NCBI GenBank assembly: GCA_964526295.1
Contig: CAZGKW010000020.1
Coordinates: forward strand, 15,198 to 79,197
DNA: 64,000 bases
Direction of reading: 5' to 3'
DNA from: CAZGKW01 sp964526295
GTDB taxonomy: Bacteria > Planctomycetota > Phycisphaerae > FEN-1346
This document shows, piece by piece, positions 25,817-34,058 of this stretch. The stretch's first letter is position 1. Every line of letters begins with the position of its first letter. The notes beneath the pieces are model-generated. The model was given only the letters and a program-made list of their open reading frames with translations. It ran no database searches and was not told the DNA's origin. A program made the position numbers and the translations under genes.

Positions 25817-26482
25817 ATGAGACGGCTCGCGTGGGTCACCTTGTCGATCGCCCTGCCGGCGGCACTGGCGGTTTCATGCGGAAGCGACGCCCCGTCGCCG
25901 GGCGCTGAGGCCCATCCGGCCGCCGGCCCGGCCGCCGAACCTGCCGAGGGGCCGGCGCGGGCGGGATGGGTCCACCACGCCGACCCCCGCGGGTTCGTGC
26001 TGAGCACGCCCCGGGGCTGGACGGTGACGGTGATCGAGGGGGCGGCCGTCGCCCAGGACGGCAGCGGCAACTGGCAGTTCACCGACCTCTACGGGTACGT
26101 TGCGGCGCCAGACGCCGTGCCCGTGGCCGAGGAGGTCCTCGCGCACATGGTGGGCACGTTCCAGCTCAACCCCCAGTGGGTGGCGATGCAACAGGGCCTG
26201 ACGGCCAACGTCTCGAAGATCGTCCGGCGGACCGGCCAGGAGATATCCAAGATGCTCCGCGAGTCCTACGAGCAGCGCCAGGCGGCCCAGGACGACACCT
26301 TCCGCAAGGTCTCGAACGCCCTGCGCGGCCAGACCGACCTGAGGGACCCCGAGACCGGCGAGACGTGGAAGGTCGAGTACGGGCACAATTACTACTGGCG
26401 CCGGGCGCATACCAACGAGCTGACCGGCACGCGGACGCCGGACCGGCCCGACATCGACTTCCAGCCGCTCGAGGAGTGGTAG
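25817..26482 (+). CDS. Putative lipoprotein of unknown function
   Basis: The 221-residue protein has a lipoprotein-type leader ending ALAVSC, followed by an alanine/proline linker. The mature part begins HHADPRGFVLSTPRGWTVTV, resembling small domains that bind or cover surface structures. It continues VAEEVLAHMVGTFQLNP and an alpha-helical stretch (ISKMLRESYEQRQAAQDDTF). I do not recognise a family with known function. It stands alone between divergent promoters and converges with the GH94 gene four bases after its stop. Confidence 0.7.
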   Translation: MRRLAWVTLSIALPAALAVSCGSDAPSPGAEAHPAAGPAAEPAEGPARAGWVHHADPRGFVLSTPRGWTVTVIEGAAVAQDGSGNWQFTDLYGYVAAPDAVPVAEEVLAHMVGTFQLNPQWVAMQQGLTANVSKIVRRTGQEISKMLRESYEQRQAAQDDTFRKVSNALRGQTDLRDPETGETWKVEYGHNYYWRRAHTNELTGTRTPDRPDIDFQPLEEW

Positions 26483-26485
26483 CCG

Positions 26486-28963
26486 TCAGCCCATGGTGAC
26501 TTCGACCGTGTGCCTGCCGGATTCGGCCGGCGGGGGGACCAGGTCCTCCTCCAGCGCCTCGCCGTCGAGCCGCACTTCCTTGACGCCCTGCTGGACGCCG
26601 TCGGGATTGCGGATGGTGATCTCGTATTCGCTGCCCCGCCAGCGGCGCTCGACCCGGGCCTCGCGCCACTCGCTCGGGAAGCACGGGTCGATCCGCAGGC
26701 CGTCCAGCTCGGGCCGCACGCCCAGGACGCCCTCCAGCACGACGTGCCACGTCCACATGGCCGCCCCCGTCGCCCAGGAGTGCGACCCCTCGCCGCAGGC
26801 CTGGCTCATCGGGGCGTAGGTGTACTGCCGCTGAACGTACGGCTCGACCTTGTAGAGGTCGGGGTCCGCGGCGGCGAGCGTCGTCGGCAGGTTCGACTTG
26901 AGGATGCTCCAAGCGACGTCGCCCCGGCCGCAGCGGGTCTCGGCCAAGAGCCGCCACGCCAGGTTGTGCGAAAAGACCGCGCCGTTCTCCTTGACGCCCG
27001 GCGCAAAGCGGCTGATCACGCCGTAGTGCTTGTCCGGCTCCGTGAACGCCGGCCAGAAGGTCAGCGACCCGTTCGCGACGGTAAGGTGCTCGTCCATGGC
27101 GGCGAGGCACTTCCGCGTCCGCTCCTCGTCGGCGATGCCTCCGAGAATGGCCCAAGTCTGGGGGTTGGCCCAGATCGTCGCCTGCTTCGAGCGGCGCGAC
27201 CCCAGGACCGTCCCGTCGTCGGCCGTGCCGCGGGTGTACCACCGTCCGTCCCAGGCGTGCTCGTTCATGGCCCGGACCATGGCGCTGAGCTTCCGCGTGA
27301 GCCACGCCGCGTCGCGTTTCCTGCCGTAGCGGCGGGCGATGGGGATGAACATCCGCAGGAGGTAGGCGGCCCAGCCGGGGAGCATGTGCGATTCGCCCCG
27401 GCCGCGGTGGCCCGCCTGGTCGAGGGCGTCGTTCCAGTCGGCCGAGAGCATCAGCGGCAGGCCCCGGTCGGAGAACTGGCTGAAAAACCGCCGCCACCCC
27501 CGCATGCAGTGCTCGTAAAGGGTGCCCGTCCGACCGCCGGAGTCGTAGTACGGCACCTGTTCGTCGAGGACGGCCCAGTCGCTGGTTTCGCGGACGTATT
27601 TGGACACGATGAACATAAGGTTCACCGGGTCGTCGGAGTGGTTCGTGAAGTCGCCCCGGCCGGTCGTCTGGCTGGAGGAGTGGACCACCCGCCCGTCCTC
27701 GTACATCCACACGGCGAGGCGCTCCAGGATGTGCTGCCGCACGTGGGCCGGGTCGCTGGGCAGATGGGCGATGAGGTCCTGGCACTCGTCCCGCGTCCCG
27801 TATCCATAGATTCCCATGTAACAGTAGCCCACGTTTCGCGACCACCAGGCCAGGTTCCCCGCCTGGTATCGAAGCCACACGTTGCACCATCGATTGAGGT
27901 CGGCGTCGGGCGTCTCGACCCGCGGGCCCTCCAGGACGCGGTCCCACCACGCGATGCGTCGTTTCAGGGCCTTGCGGGCCTTCGCCACCGACAGGAACTT
28001 GCGGGTCAGCCGGTCGGCATTCGGGGCCTCGTACGGCACCGCCCCGAGCATGACGACGAAGCGGGTCCGCTGGCCCGGCTTCAGCCTGAACCGGTGCTGA
28101 AGGGCCCCGCAGGCATCGCGGCCCTCGACGTAGGGCTCCCCGGCGAGGTCCTCGCCGTCGGCCACCGCGGCGGGGTCCTTGAGGTCGCGGTAGAGGCCGA
28201 CGAACTTGTACCGCTCGGTCTCACAGCCCGCCGGGCGGATGCTGGAGGCGAGAAACGCCTGGACGTCGAGGGTGATGTTGTTGCCCTCGGCCCCGACCGA
28301 CTGCCACGCCGCGGCATACTTCACCCACTGGGTGCTCGTCGCGTAGACGGTGCCCTTGTCGATCCGCGTGCGGTTAAAGAGGATGTAGAACTCTCGCCAA
28401 GTGGCGTCCTCCTTGTAGTTCCCAAGGCCGAACTCGACGTACTCGAACGCGGAGAGGCGCCGCGTCCGTTTCGAGCGGTTCTCCAGCTCCACCAGCCACA
28501 CCTCGCACGGGTCCCGCTCGACCGGCACGAAGTAGGTGATCGACGCCCCGATGCCCTCGTGCTCGCTCTCGACGGTCGTGTACCCGAGACCGTGGCGGCA
28601 CCGCCACGCGTCGAGCGGCCGCGTCGGCGGGTAGCCGTTCGCGCACCACCACGCACCCGAGTCCTCGTCGCGGAGGTAGAGGAACTTGCCCACGGTCTCC
28701 CGCGGGACGCCGTCGACGTGCCATCGCGTGATCCGCCGAAGGAGCGGGTCCTCCAGGAACGAGTACCCGCCGCCCAGGTGGCTGCACACGTAGCACCACA
28801 GGCCGTTCGAAAGGACGTTCATCCAGGGGCGGGCGAGCAGCGGGTCCGTGACGACGAACTCGCGCCCGTCGTCGGAGAAATGGCCGTACGGACCGAACTC
28901 GGCCGGCTCGGCCGGGCCGGGAGCGGGCTTGCGGCGGCGCCTGGATGTCTTTCGTCTGGCCAT
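26486..28963 (-). CDS. Glycoside hydrolase family 94 phosphorylase
   Basis: GH94 enzymes reversibly phosphorolyse beta-linked disaccharides (cellobiose, chitobiose, laminaribiose and others) to a sugar 1-phosphate. The 825-residue length fits. The N-terminal beta-sandwich (MNVLSNGLWCYVCSHLGGGY) leads to an (alpha/alpha)6 barrel. The catalytic acid is Asp509 in LSADWNDALD, the family's DWND motif. YGTRDECQDL and TGRGDFTNHSDDP line the active site in relatives. The N-terminus is a basic tail (MARRKTSRRRRKP) with no signal peptide, so it is cytosolic. The sugar specificity cannot be read from the sequence. Confidence 0.88.
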   Translation of the reverse strand: MARRKTSRRRRKPAPGPAEPAEFGPYGHFSDDGREFVVTDPLLARPWMNVLSNGLWCYVCSHLGGGYSFLEDPLLRRITRWHVDGVPRETVGKFLYLRDEDSGAWWCANGYPPTRPLDAWRCRHGLGYTTVESEHEGIGASITYFVPVERDPCEVWLVELENRSKRTRRLSAFEYVEFGLGNYKEDATWREFYILFNRTRIDKGTVYATSTQWVKYAAAWQSVGAEGNNITLDVQAFLASSIRPAGCETERYKFVGLYRDLKDPAAVADGEDLAGEPYVEGRDACGALQHRFRLKPGQRTRFVVMLGAVPYEAPNADRLTRKFLSVAKARKALKRRIAWWDRVLEGPRVETPDADLNRWCNVWLRYQAGNLAWWSRNVGYCYMGIYGYGTRDECQDLIAHLPSDPAHVRQHILERLAVWMYEDGRVVHSSSQTTGRGDFTNHSDDPVNLMFIVSKYVRETSDWAVLDEQVPYYDSGGRTGTLYEHCMRGWRRFFSQFSDRGLPLMLSADWNDALDQAGHRGRGESHMLPGWAAYLLRMFIPIARRYGRKRDAAWLTRKLSAMVRAMNEHAWDGRWYTRGTADDGTVLGSRRSKQATIWANPQTWAILGGIADEERTRKCLAAMDEHLTVANGSLTFWPAFTEPDKHYGVISRFAPGVKENGAVFSHNLAWRLLAETRCGRGDVAWSILKSNLPTTLAAADPDLYKVEPYVQRQYTYAPMSQACGEGSHSWATGAAMWTWHVVLEGVLGVRPELDGLRIDPCFPSEWREARVERRWRGSEYEITIRNPDGVQQGVKEVRLDGEALEEDLVPPPAESGRHTVEVTMG

Positions 28964-29119
28964 ATGCCTGTCCTGTTCGAGGTCCCGTGCGGCGAGCGCG
29001 CCCGGCGCGCGACTCGGGAGTGCCTGGGCGGGGGCATTTTACCGACGCCCGGCCCCGATGCAAGCGAACGCGCCGTGGGCGGCCTTTCGCCCGGGCGCCG
29101 CCGCCGCTAGAATGCCCCC

Positions 29120-30220
29120 ATGAGCGGCGAGAAGGTCCTGGTGGCGATGTCCGGCGGCGTCGATTCCTCCGTGGCCGCCCACCTTCTGGCAGAAGCCGGG
29201 CATCAGCCCGTCGGCGTCTTCATGCGCTCCGGCGTCGCGCTGCGAGAGACCGAGGACGGTGTGCCGCGGTGCTGCTCGGCGGCCGACGCCGAGGACGCCC
29301 GCCGCGTCGCCGGCCGGCTGGGCATCCCGTTCTACGTCCTGAACTTCGCCCCGGACTTCGAGCGGCTCATCGACCGGTTCTGCGCGGAGTACGGCCGGGG
29401 CCGTACGCCGAACCCGTGCGTCCTGTGCAACCGGGACCTCAAGTTCGGCCGCCTGTTCGAGTACGCCGACCTGGTCGGGGCGGCCTTCGTCGCGACGGGC
29501 CACTACGCCCGCGTCGAGTGGACGGCCGGCCGGTGGCGCCTGAAGCGCGGCCTCGACCGCGAGAAGGACCAGTCGTATGTCCTTTTTCCGGTCCCGCCCC
29601 AGCGCCTGGAGCGGGTCCGCCTGCCGCTCGGCGAGATGCGAAAGGCGGACGTCCGCGACCTCGCCCGCCGGCTCAGGCTGCCCGTCCGCGACAAACCCGA
29701 GAGCCAGGAGATCTGTTTCGTCACCGGGACGATCGGCGAGCTTGTCCGCGAGCGGCGGCCGGAGCTGGTGCGGCCCGGGCCCATCCTCGACCTGGAGGGC
29801 AACGAGCTGGGCCGCCACGACGGCGTCGTCCACTACACGGTCGGCCAGCGGCGGGGGCTGGGTGTGGCGATGGGCGAGCCGCGGTACGTCGTCGAGATCC
29901 GGCCGGAGACGGCCGCCGTCGTCATCGGCCCGGCCGAGGCGCTTGCCTCGCGGGGACTGGTCGCCGAAGGAATGGTGTGGCACGAGCGGGTGCCGGCCGA
30001 GCCCATCCGCGCCGACGTCCAAATCCGCTACCGCCACCCCGCAGCGCCCGCCTGGGTCGAGCGACTTGACGGCGGACGGGCCGACGTGCGATTCGACGAG
30101 CCGGTCCGGGCCGTTGCGCCCGGCCAGGCGGCCGTCCTCTATCGCGACGACCGCGTCCTGGGCGGGGGGTGGATCCAGCGGCAAGGGACGAACGTACAAA
30201 GGGACAGAGGGACGAAGTAA
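29120..30220 (+). CDS. mnmA: tRNA-specific 2-thiouridylase MnmA
   Basis: MnmA thiolates U34 of Lys, Glu and Gln tRNAs. The PP-loop SGGVDSS is at 11-17. The catalytic pair is Cys103 in NPCVLCN and Cys199 in SQEICF. HYTVGQRRGLG follows in the central domain. The start lies only 6 bases after TAGAAT (29108-29113), so the mRNA may be leaderless. The last 12 codons (QGTNVQRDRGTK) come from a GGGACGAA-type repeat that has replaced the native end. Followed by a hairpin and the GT9 gene. Confidence 0.94.
   Translation: MSGEKVLVAMSGGVDSSVAAHLLAEAGHQPVGVFMRSGVALRETEDGVPRCCSAADAEDARRVAGRLGIPFYVLNFAPDFERLIDRFCAEYGRGRTPNPCVLCNRDLKFGRLFEYADLVGAAFVATGHYARVEWTAGRWRLKRGLDREKDQSYVLFPVPPQRLERVRLPLGEMRKADVRDLARRLRLPVRDKPESQEICFVTGTIGELVRERRPELVRPGPILDLEGNELGRHDGVVHYTVGQRRGLGVAMGEPRYVVEIRPETAAVVIGPAEALASRGLVAEGMVWHERVPAEPIRADVQIRYRHPAAPAWVERLDGGRADVRFDEPVRAVAPGQAAVLYRDDRVLGGGWIQRQGTNVQRDRGTK
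30183..30217 (+). repeat. GGGAC(G/A)-type short repeat forming the 3' end of mnmA
   Basis: GGGAC recurs at 30185, 30201 and 30209 within AAGGGACG, AAAGGGACAGAGG and GGGACGAAG. The repeat supplies the last codons and is followed directly by the stop TAA at 30218-30220. Confidence 0.55.
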
Positions 30221-30250
30221 CGGCGAAGGGCAACGGCCTCTTCTATCGAG

Positions 30251-30270
30251 CGGCGAGCGAAAGCTCGCCG
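30251..30270. repeat. Perfect hairpin with GAAA tetraloop before the GT9 start
   Basis: CGGCGAGC, GAAA and GCTCGCCG form a perfect 8-bp stem with a GNRA loop, ending 9 bases before the start codon at 30280. It resembles 6651-6670. It could affect translation initiation, because no Shine-Dalgarno sequence is visible. Confidence 0.6.
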
Positions 30271-30279
30271 TAGCGTTCG

Positions 30280-31254
30280 ATGACCGAGCAGACCTCCGTG
30301 AGCCGAGACGACCCCGCGACCATCGTCGTCCTCCACGCCGGCGGCATCGGCGACCTCGTCCAGTCCCTGCCCGCCCTGCGGGCGGTCCGCGTTCGGTGGC
30401 CGGAGGCGCGCATCACGCTGGTCGGGCGGCCGGAACGGGCCGCACTGGCGCAGATGGCGGGCCTCGTCGATGCGGTGGCCGACGCCGAGACGTCGGGCCT
30501 GTGGCGGTTGATGGGCGGGAGACCGCCGACTGCCCCCCCACCGCCACCATTCGACGCCGCCGACCTGGTCGTCGACTTGTTCTCGGGCGGCAAGCTGGAG
30601 CGAGCGCTCCCCGGTCGGAGCGTGATCGGCGTCAGACCTCTGCCGCCGGACGACTGGAACAAGAGCGCTGTGACTTGGCTGCTTCAGCAGGTCAGGCCCC
30701 ACCTCGACGAGCCGTCTGTGCCCCCCGAACCGGAGATCGCCGTCAGCGCCGAAGCGTCGACCGAGGCCCGCGAAGCCCTGGCGCCCATCGGCCGGGAGGG
30801 ACCGTTCGCCGCCATCCACCCCGGCAGCGGAGGAATGCGGAAGAACTGGCCGCTCGATCGCTTCGCCGAGGTTGCGCGCCGTCTGCGGGACACGACGGAC
30901 CTCGGCATCGCCTGGCTTGCCGGCCCGGCCGAGATGGAACGGGGCCTGTCGCCACCCGCGGAGCCGGGCGACGCCGTCCTCGCCGATTGGCCCCTCCCGC
31001 GCCTCGCTGGCGCCCTCGCGGGGGCCGCCGTCTGCATCGGAAACGACTCGGGCATCACCCACCTGGCGGCGGCCGTGCGGTGCGAGGGAGGCCCGCCCAC
31101 GCCGACCGTCGCCCTGTTCGGCCCGACGAACCCGCGGGTCTGGGCGCCGCGCGGCAGCCACGTGCAGATCGTCCGCTCGCCCGATGGCACGATGGAAGGG
31201 ATCGACGTGGACACCGTGTGGCACGCCGTCCAGGAGGCACTCAGCGGGACTTGA
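30280..31254 (+). CDS. Glycosyltransferase family 9 (heptosyltransferase-like)
   Basis: GT9 enzymes add ADP-heptose to lipopolysaccharide core. The 324-residue protein has LHAGGIGDLVQSLPALRAVR at the start, IHPGSGGMRKNWP for the nucleotide-sugar side, IGNDSGITHLAAA and LFGPTNPRVWAPRG, the family's conserved C-terminal motifs. There is no membrane segment; the enzyme works at the inner face of the membrane. No other LPS gene is close. The gene overlaps the convergent hydrolase remnant by 14 bases. Confidence 0.87.
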   Translation: MTEQTSVSRDDPATIVVLHAGGIGDLVQSLPALRAVRVRWPEARITLVGRPERAALAQMAGLVDAVADAETSGLWRLMGGRPPTAPPPPPFDAADLVVDLFSGGKLERALPGRSVIGVRPLPPDDWNKSAVTWLLQQVRPHLDEPSVPPEPEIAVSAEASTEAREALAPIGREGPFAAIHPGSGGMRKNWPLDRFAEVARRLRDTTDLGIAWLAGPAEMERGLSPPAEPGDAVLADWPLPRLAGALAGAAVCIGNDSGITHLAAAVRCEGGPPTPTVALFGPTNPRVWAPRGSHVQIVRSPDGTMEGIDVDTVWHAVQEALSGT

Positions 31255-31561
31255 TCCAGTCGGCGATCTCGACGACCACCTCCTGGGCGACGTGCCCCGG
31301 TCGGGCGTACTCGGCCGGCATGGCCATGCCTTCGCCCGGCATGAACAGGTGGTCCAGCTCCGGCCAGAGCTTCAGCCTCGCGTTCGGGCGACCCTCAAGC
31401 CCCTGCTTCCAGGCGGCGAAGTCCTCCGCCGCCGTCACCTGGTAGTCCCGTCCGCCCTGGAGCACGAGCACCGGACGCAGGAGGCCCCGGGGGGCGACGA
31501 CCGGGTCGTAACCACGGAGGTGCAGCCAATACGACGGCGGCGCGCCGCGGATCGCCTCGGG
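31241..31561 (-). pseudogene. C-terminal remnant of an alpha/beta hydrolase
   Basis: About 106 codons encode GAPPSYWLHLRGYDPVV, LVLQGGRDYQVTAAEDF, LDHLFMPGEGMAMPAEY and HVAQEVVVEIADWIKSR. This is the C-terminal third of a known alpha/beta hydrolase type, with the acid Asp (GGRD) and the catalytic His (LDHLF). The nucleophile serine and everything before it are missing. The remnant follows the YbjQ stop codon directly and in the same frame, so a deletion or recombination joined the two. An ATG at 31471 could start a 76-residue peptide, but no activity is expected. Confidence 0.8.
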
Positions 31562-31876
31562 TCATTCCAGCTCGACGGCGGTGCCGTAGGCCAGGAGCTC
31601 GGCCGCCCCGCCCATGATCTCGCTGGTGGTGAAACGGATGCCGATGACGGCGTTGGCGCCCATCTCGCGGGCGTTGGCGACCATCCGGTCGAGGGCTTGC
31701 TCGCGCGACTCGGCCATGAGCTTGGTGTACTCGACGACCTCCCCGCCGACGATGTTGCGAAAGACCGCGCCGATGTCCTTGCCGATGTGGCGGGCCCGGA
31801 TCGTGTTGCCCCGCACGAGCCCGAACACCTGGACGACGGTCCTGCCCGGGATGCTTTCGGTGGTCGCAAGGATCAT
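31562..31876 (-). CDS. YbjQ/DUF74 family protein
   Basis: The 104-residue protein has the family signature: MILATTESIPGRTVVQVFGL, VRGNTIRARHIGKDIGA and ANAVIGIRFTTSEIM. YbjQ proteins form pentameric barrels of uncertain role; a heavy-metal-binding function has been proposed from the fold. It overlaps the anti-sigma gene by four bases (ATGA), so it belongs to the sigma operon. Confidence 0.87.
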   Translation of the reverse strand: MILATTESIPGRTVVQVFGLVRGNTIRARHIGKDIGAVFRNIVGGEVVEYTKLMAESREQALDRMVANAREMGANAVIGIRFTTSEIMGGAAELLAYGTAVELE

Positions 31877-32322
31877 CGGTCGATCTCCTTCGAGTACCGG
31901 TCGAGTCGGCACACCACGAGCCGCTCCCGCAGGATCGAGACGAACAGGACGACCAGGCCGCCGACCAGGGCGCAGATGCCGACCTTCAGGACCCACGAGA
32001 CGGCCTCGTTCCTGATCACCTCGTCGATCAGCTCCCAGGCCCCATAGCACAGCAGCACGATGGCCCCGACCGAGAACAGGATCCATCCGACGCCGCGTTC
32101 CAGGCGGTTGTAGACGCCGGCCCAGTACCGCTCCAGCTCGATATCCGTCGGTTCCTTGAACTTCAGCATGGCCAGGTCTTCCTTGAGCCGGCGAAGCTCG
32201 TCCAGCTCGCGGGCGCAATCGGGACACGTCCGGAGGTGGGCGTCGAGCCGGGCCTCGTCCTCGCCCGACAGCTCGCCGTCCACCCGCCCCGTCAACAGGG
32301 GCTTGAAGTCGTCGCAAGTCAT
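31873..32322 (-). CDS. Membrane-anchored zinc-finger anti-sigma factor
   Basis: The 149-residue protein starts with a zf-HC2 domain: Cys3, then His29, Cys33 and Cys36 in HLRTCPDC. This is the ZAS zinc site that holds ECF sigma factors. Two membrane helices follow (WILFSVGAIVLLCYGAWEL and WVLKVGICALVGGLVVLFV), so the sensor side would be short. It overlaps both the sigma gene upstream and ybjQ downstream by four bases each. The arrangement sigma then anti-sigma is typical and predicts direct binding. Confidence 0.87.
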   Translation of the reverse strand: MTCDDFKPLLTGRVDGELSGEDEARLDAHLRTCPDCARELDELRRLKEDLAMLKFKEPTDIELERYWAGVYNRLERGVGWILFSVGAIVLLCYGAWELIDEVIRNEAVSWVLKVGICALVGGLVVLFVSILRERLVVCRLDRYSKEIDR

Positions 32323-32894
32323 ACGATCTCACCTGCCAGTTTCTCTCGAAGCGCTTTGCGGGCGTTGTGCAGCCGCGACATGACGGTCCCGATCGGGATG
32401 CCGAGCGTCTCGGCCATGTCCCGGTACGACATCCCCTGGAAGTGGTTCATGACGAGGATATCGCGGTGGTGCAGCGGCAGGCCCATCAGGGCCAGCCGGA
32501 GGTGCTCCCGGCGTTCGTTGCGCTCGGCCACGAAGACGGGGTCGCTGTCGGGGCTGTGCACGGCGTGGCCGTCGGTCAGGGTCTCGGTCCGGCGTCGGGC
32601 CCGGCGGCGAAGACGGCTCATGCAGACGTTCCGCAGGATGCGCGAATACCACGGGTAGAACGGCCGGCCCAGGTCGAACCGCTTGATGTGGCGCCACGCC
32701 CGCACGAACGCCTCCTGCGAGGCGTCGAGGGCCTCGTCGCGGCACCCCAGGAACATCTGGGCGGCCCCGACGGCCGCTCCGGCGTACCGCTTGACGAGGT
32801 GGCCGAAGGCGTCCTTCTCGCCGGCCTGGCACCGCTGAATGATAGCGGCCTCCGCCTGTTCCATGGACGTGCTGCTTTCGCCCTGCTTGCCCAT
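32319..32894 (-). CDS. ECF-type RNA polymerase sigma factor
   Basis: The 191-residue protein has region 2 (DAFGHLVKRYAGAAV, then LDASQEAFVRAWRHIKRFD and FYPWYSRILRNVCMSRLRRR) and region 4 (LPLHHRDILVMNHFQGMSYR, then DMAETLGIPIGTVMSRLHNA). ECF factors direct transcription of small regulons and are released from the anti-sigma by a signal. A GGAACC box (32941-32936 on the minus strand) lies about 41 bases upstream of the start and could be an autoregulated -35, but no matching -10 at the right distance was found. Confidence 0.93.
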   Translation of the reverse strand: MGKQGESSTSMEQAEAAIIQRCQAGEKDAFGHLVKRYAGAAVGAAQMFLGCRDEALDASQEAFVRAWRHIKRFDLGRPFYPWYSRILRNVCMSRLRRRARRRTETLTDGHAVHSPDSDPVFVAERNERREHLRLALMGLPLHHRDILVMNHFQGMSYRDMAETLGIPIGTVMSRLHNARKALREKLAGEIV

Positions 32895-32970
32895 TCGACA
32901 CCTGCCTGTACGCGTCCGGCGGGGCCTTATTCACCGGTTCCGGGCGGCCCCAGCCTACAACGAACCACCT

Positions 32971-33963
32971 TCAGCGGCGAGTGGTCTCAGGGCCGCGACG
33001 GAGGCGGCCGCCGCCCTGCATCGGAAGGGATCGGTTCCGGCCGTCGAGGAACTTGAGCTGCCGGTAGAGCGTCGCGACGTGCGGCAGGTCCGTCCCGGCG
33101 GCGCGGGCGGCCCGAAGCGGCGCTCCGAAGATCGCCTCGACCTCCATCGGCCGGCCCGCATCGGCGTCGAGCTTCATGCTCGTCCGATACGGAGTCATCC
33201 GGCCCGTGAGGTCCAGCATGTGATCGCGGAACGCGGGCTCGATCTCGCGTCCGCACGCCGCGGCCCCGGCGCGGACCTCGTCCATCAGCACCTCGACCAG
33301 GGCCCGCGCGTCCGGGTCGGCCACGAGGGCGTCGGTCGGGGCGCCGAGGACCACCGACAGGCCGTTGAACGGCACGTTCCAGACGAGCTTCTTCCACCGG
33401 GCAAGGACGAGGTCTTCGGCGAGCGTCACGTCGATGCCGGCCGCCTCGAAGTCCGACCCCACGCCACGCAGCCTGCCCGTGATGCCCCGCGGCCGGCCCT
33501 CGGCCCCATAGTCGCCGAGCGTCAGAAACCCGTAGTCGAGGTGTCTCACGTGGCCCGGGCCGACCTTCTCGGCGCAGAGGAATGCCAGGCCGCCCAGGAC
33601 GCGATCGGGCCCGACGACGCCCGCGGCGCTCTCTTCCACGCCCAACCCGTTCTGGAGCATCAGGACGAGACCGCCCTCCCCCGCCGCCGCGGGCAACAGC
33701 TCGGCCAGCCGGTGGTTCTCGGTCGTCTTCAGGGCCACGACGACGACGTCGCAGGCCGGGAGGTGCTCGGCCCGGCCGTACGCGTGGACGCGGTGAAGGC
33801 GGAAGTCGCCGTCGACCGAATCGACCCGCAGGCCGCGGCCGTGGACGTGCTCGAAATCGCTGCGGAGGAGAAAATGGACGTCGAGGCCGGCCCTCGCGAG
33901 CCGACCGCCGTAGAACCCCCCGACCGCCCCGGTCCCGATGATGGCGTAGCGTCTGCCGCTCAC
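32971..33963 (-). CDS. panE: 2-dehydropantoate 2-reductase (ketopantoate reductase) family
   Basis: PanE reduces ketopantoate to pantoate for coenzyme A synthesis. The 330-residue protein has the NADP-binding start YAIIGTGAVGGFYGGRLARA, VVVALKTTEN, LMLQNGLGVEE and WKKLVWNVPFN with the catalytic lysine region. TSMKLDADAGRPMEVEAIFG is the C-terminal family signature. The last 15 residues are basic and probably accessory. It stands alone; other pantothenate genes are absent, so a related 2-oxoacid reductase is possible. Confidence 0.85.
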   Translation of the reverse strand: MSGRRYAIIGTGAVGGFYGGRLARAGLDVHFLLRSDFEHVHGRGLRVDSVDGDFRLHRVHAYGRAEHLPACDVVVVALKTTENHRLAELLPAAAGEGGLVLMLQNGLGVEESAAGVVGPDRVLGGLAFLCAEKVGPGHVRHLDYGFLTLGDYGAEGRPRGITGRLRGVGSDFEAAGIDVTLAEDLVLARWKKLVWNVPFNGLSVVLGAPTDALVADPDARALVEVLMDEVRAGAAACGREIEPAFRDHMLDLTGRMTPYRTSMKLDADAGRPMEVEAIFGAPLRAARAAGTDLPHVATLYRQLKFLDGRNRSLPMQGGGRLRRGPETTRR

Positions 33964-34058
33964 GGAAGCAGGTTAGCACCGGAGGCCTGAGAGTGCAACC
34001 GCGGTGGTAGCAGCCGCGCACCGGCCCGAAAGGGCCAGGCGGGCCCACCCGGTCCCGC

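Noticed and set aside
31562..31564. Selenocysteine or programmed readthrough at the YbjQ stop
   Set aside because: No selenocysteine insertion hairpin is evident, YbjQ proteins end here normally, and the downstream part is a truncated, unrelated enzyme.
32936..32941. Autoregulated ECF promoter upstream of the sigma gene
   Set aside because: The GGAACC box is plausible, but no CGTA- or CGTC-like -10 lies 16-17 bases away.
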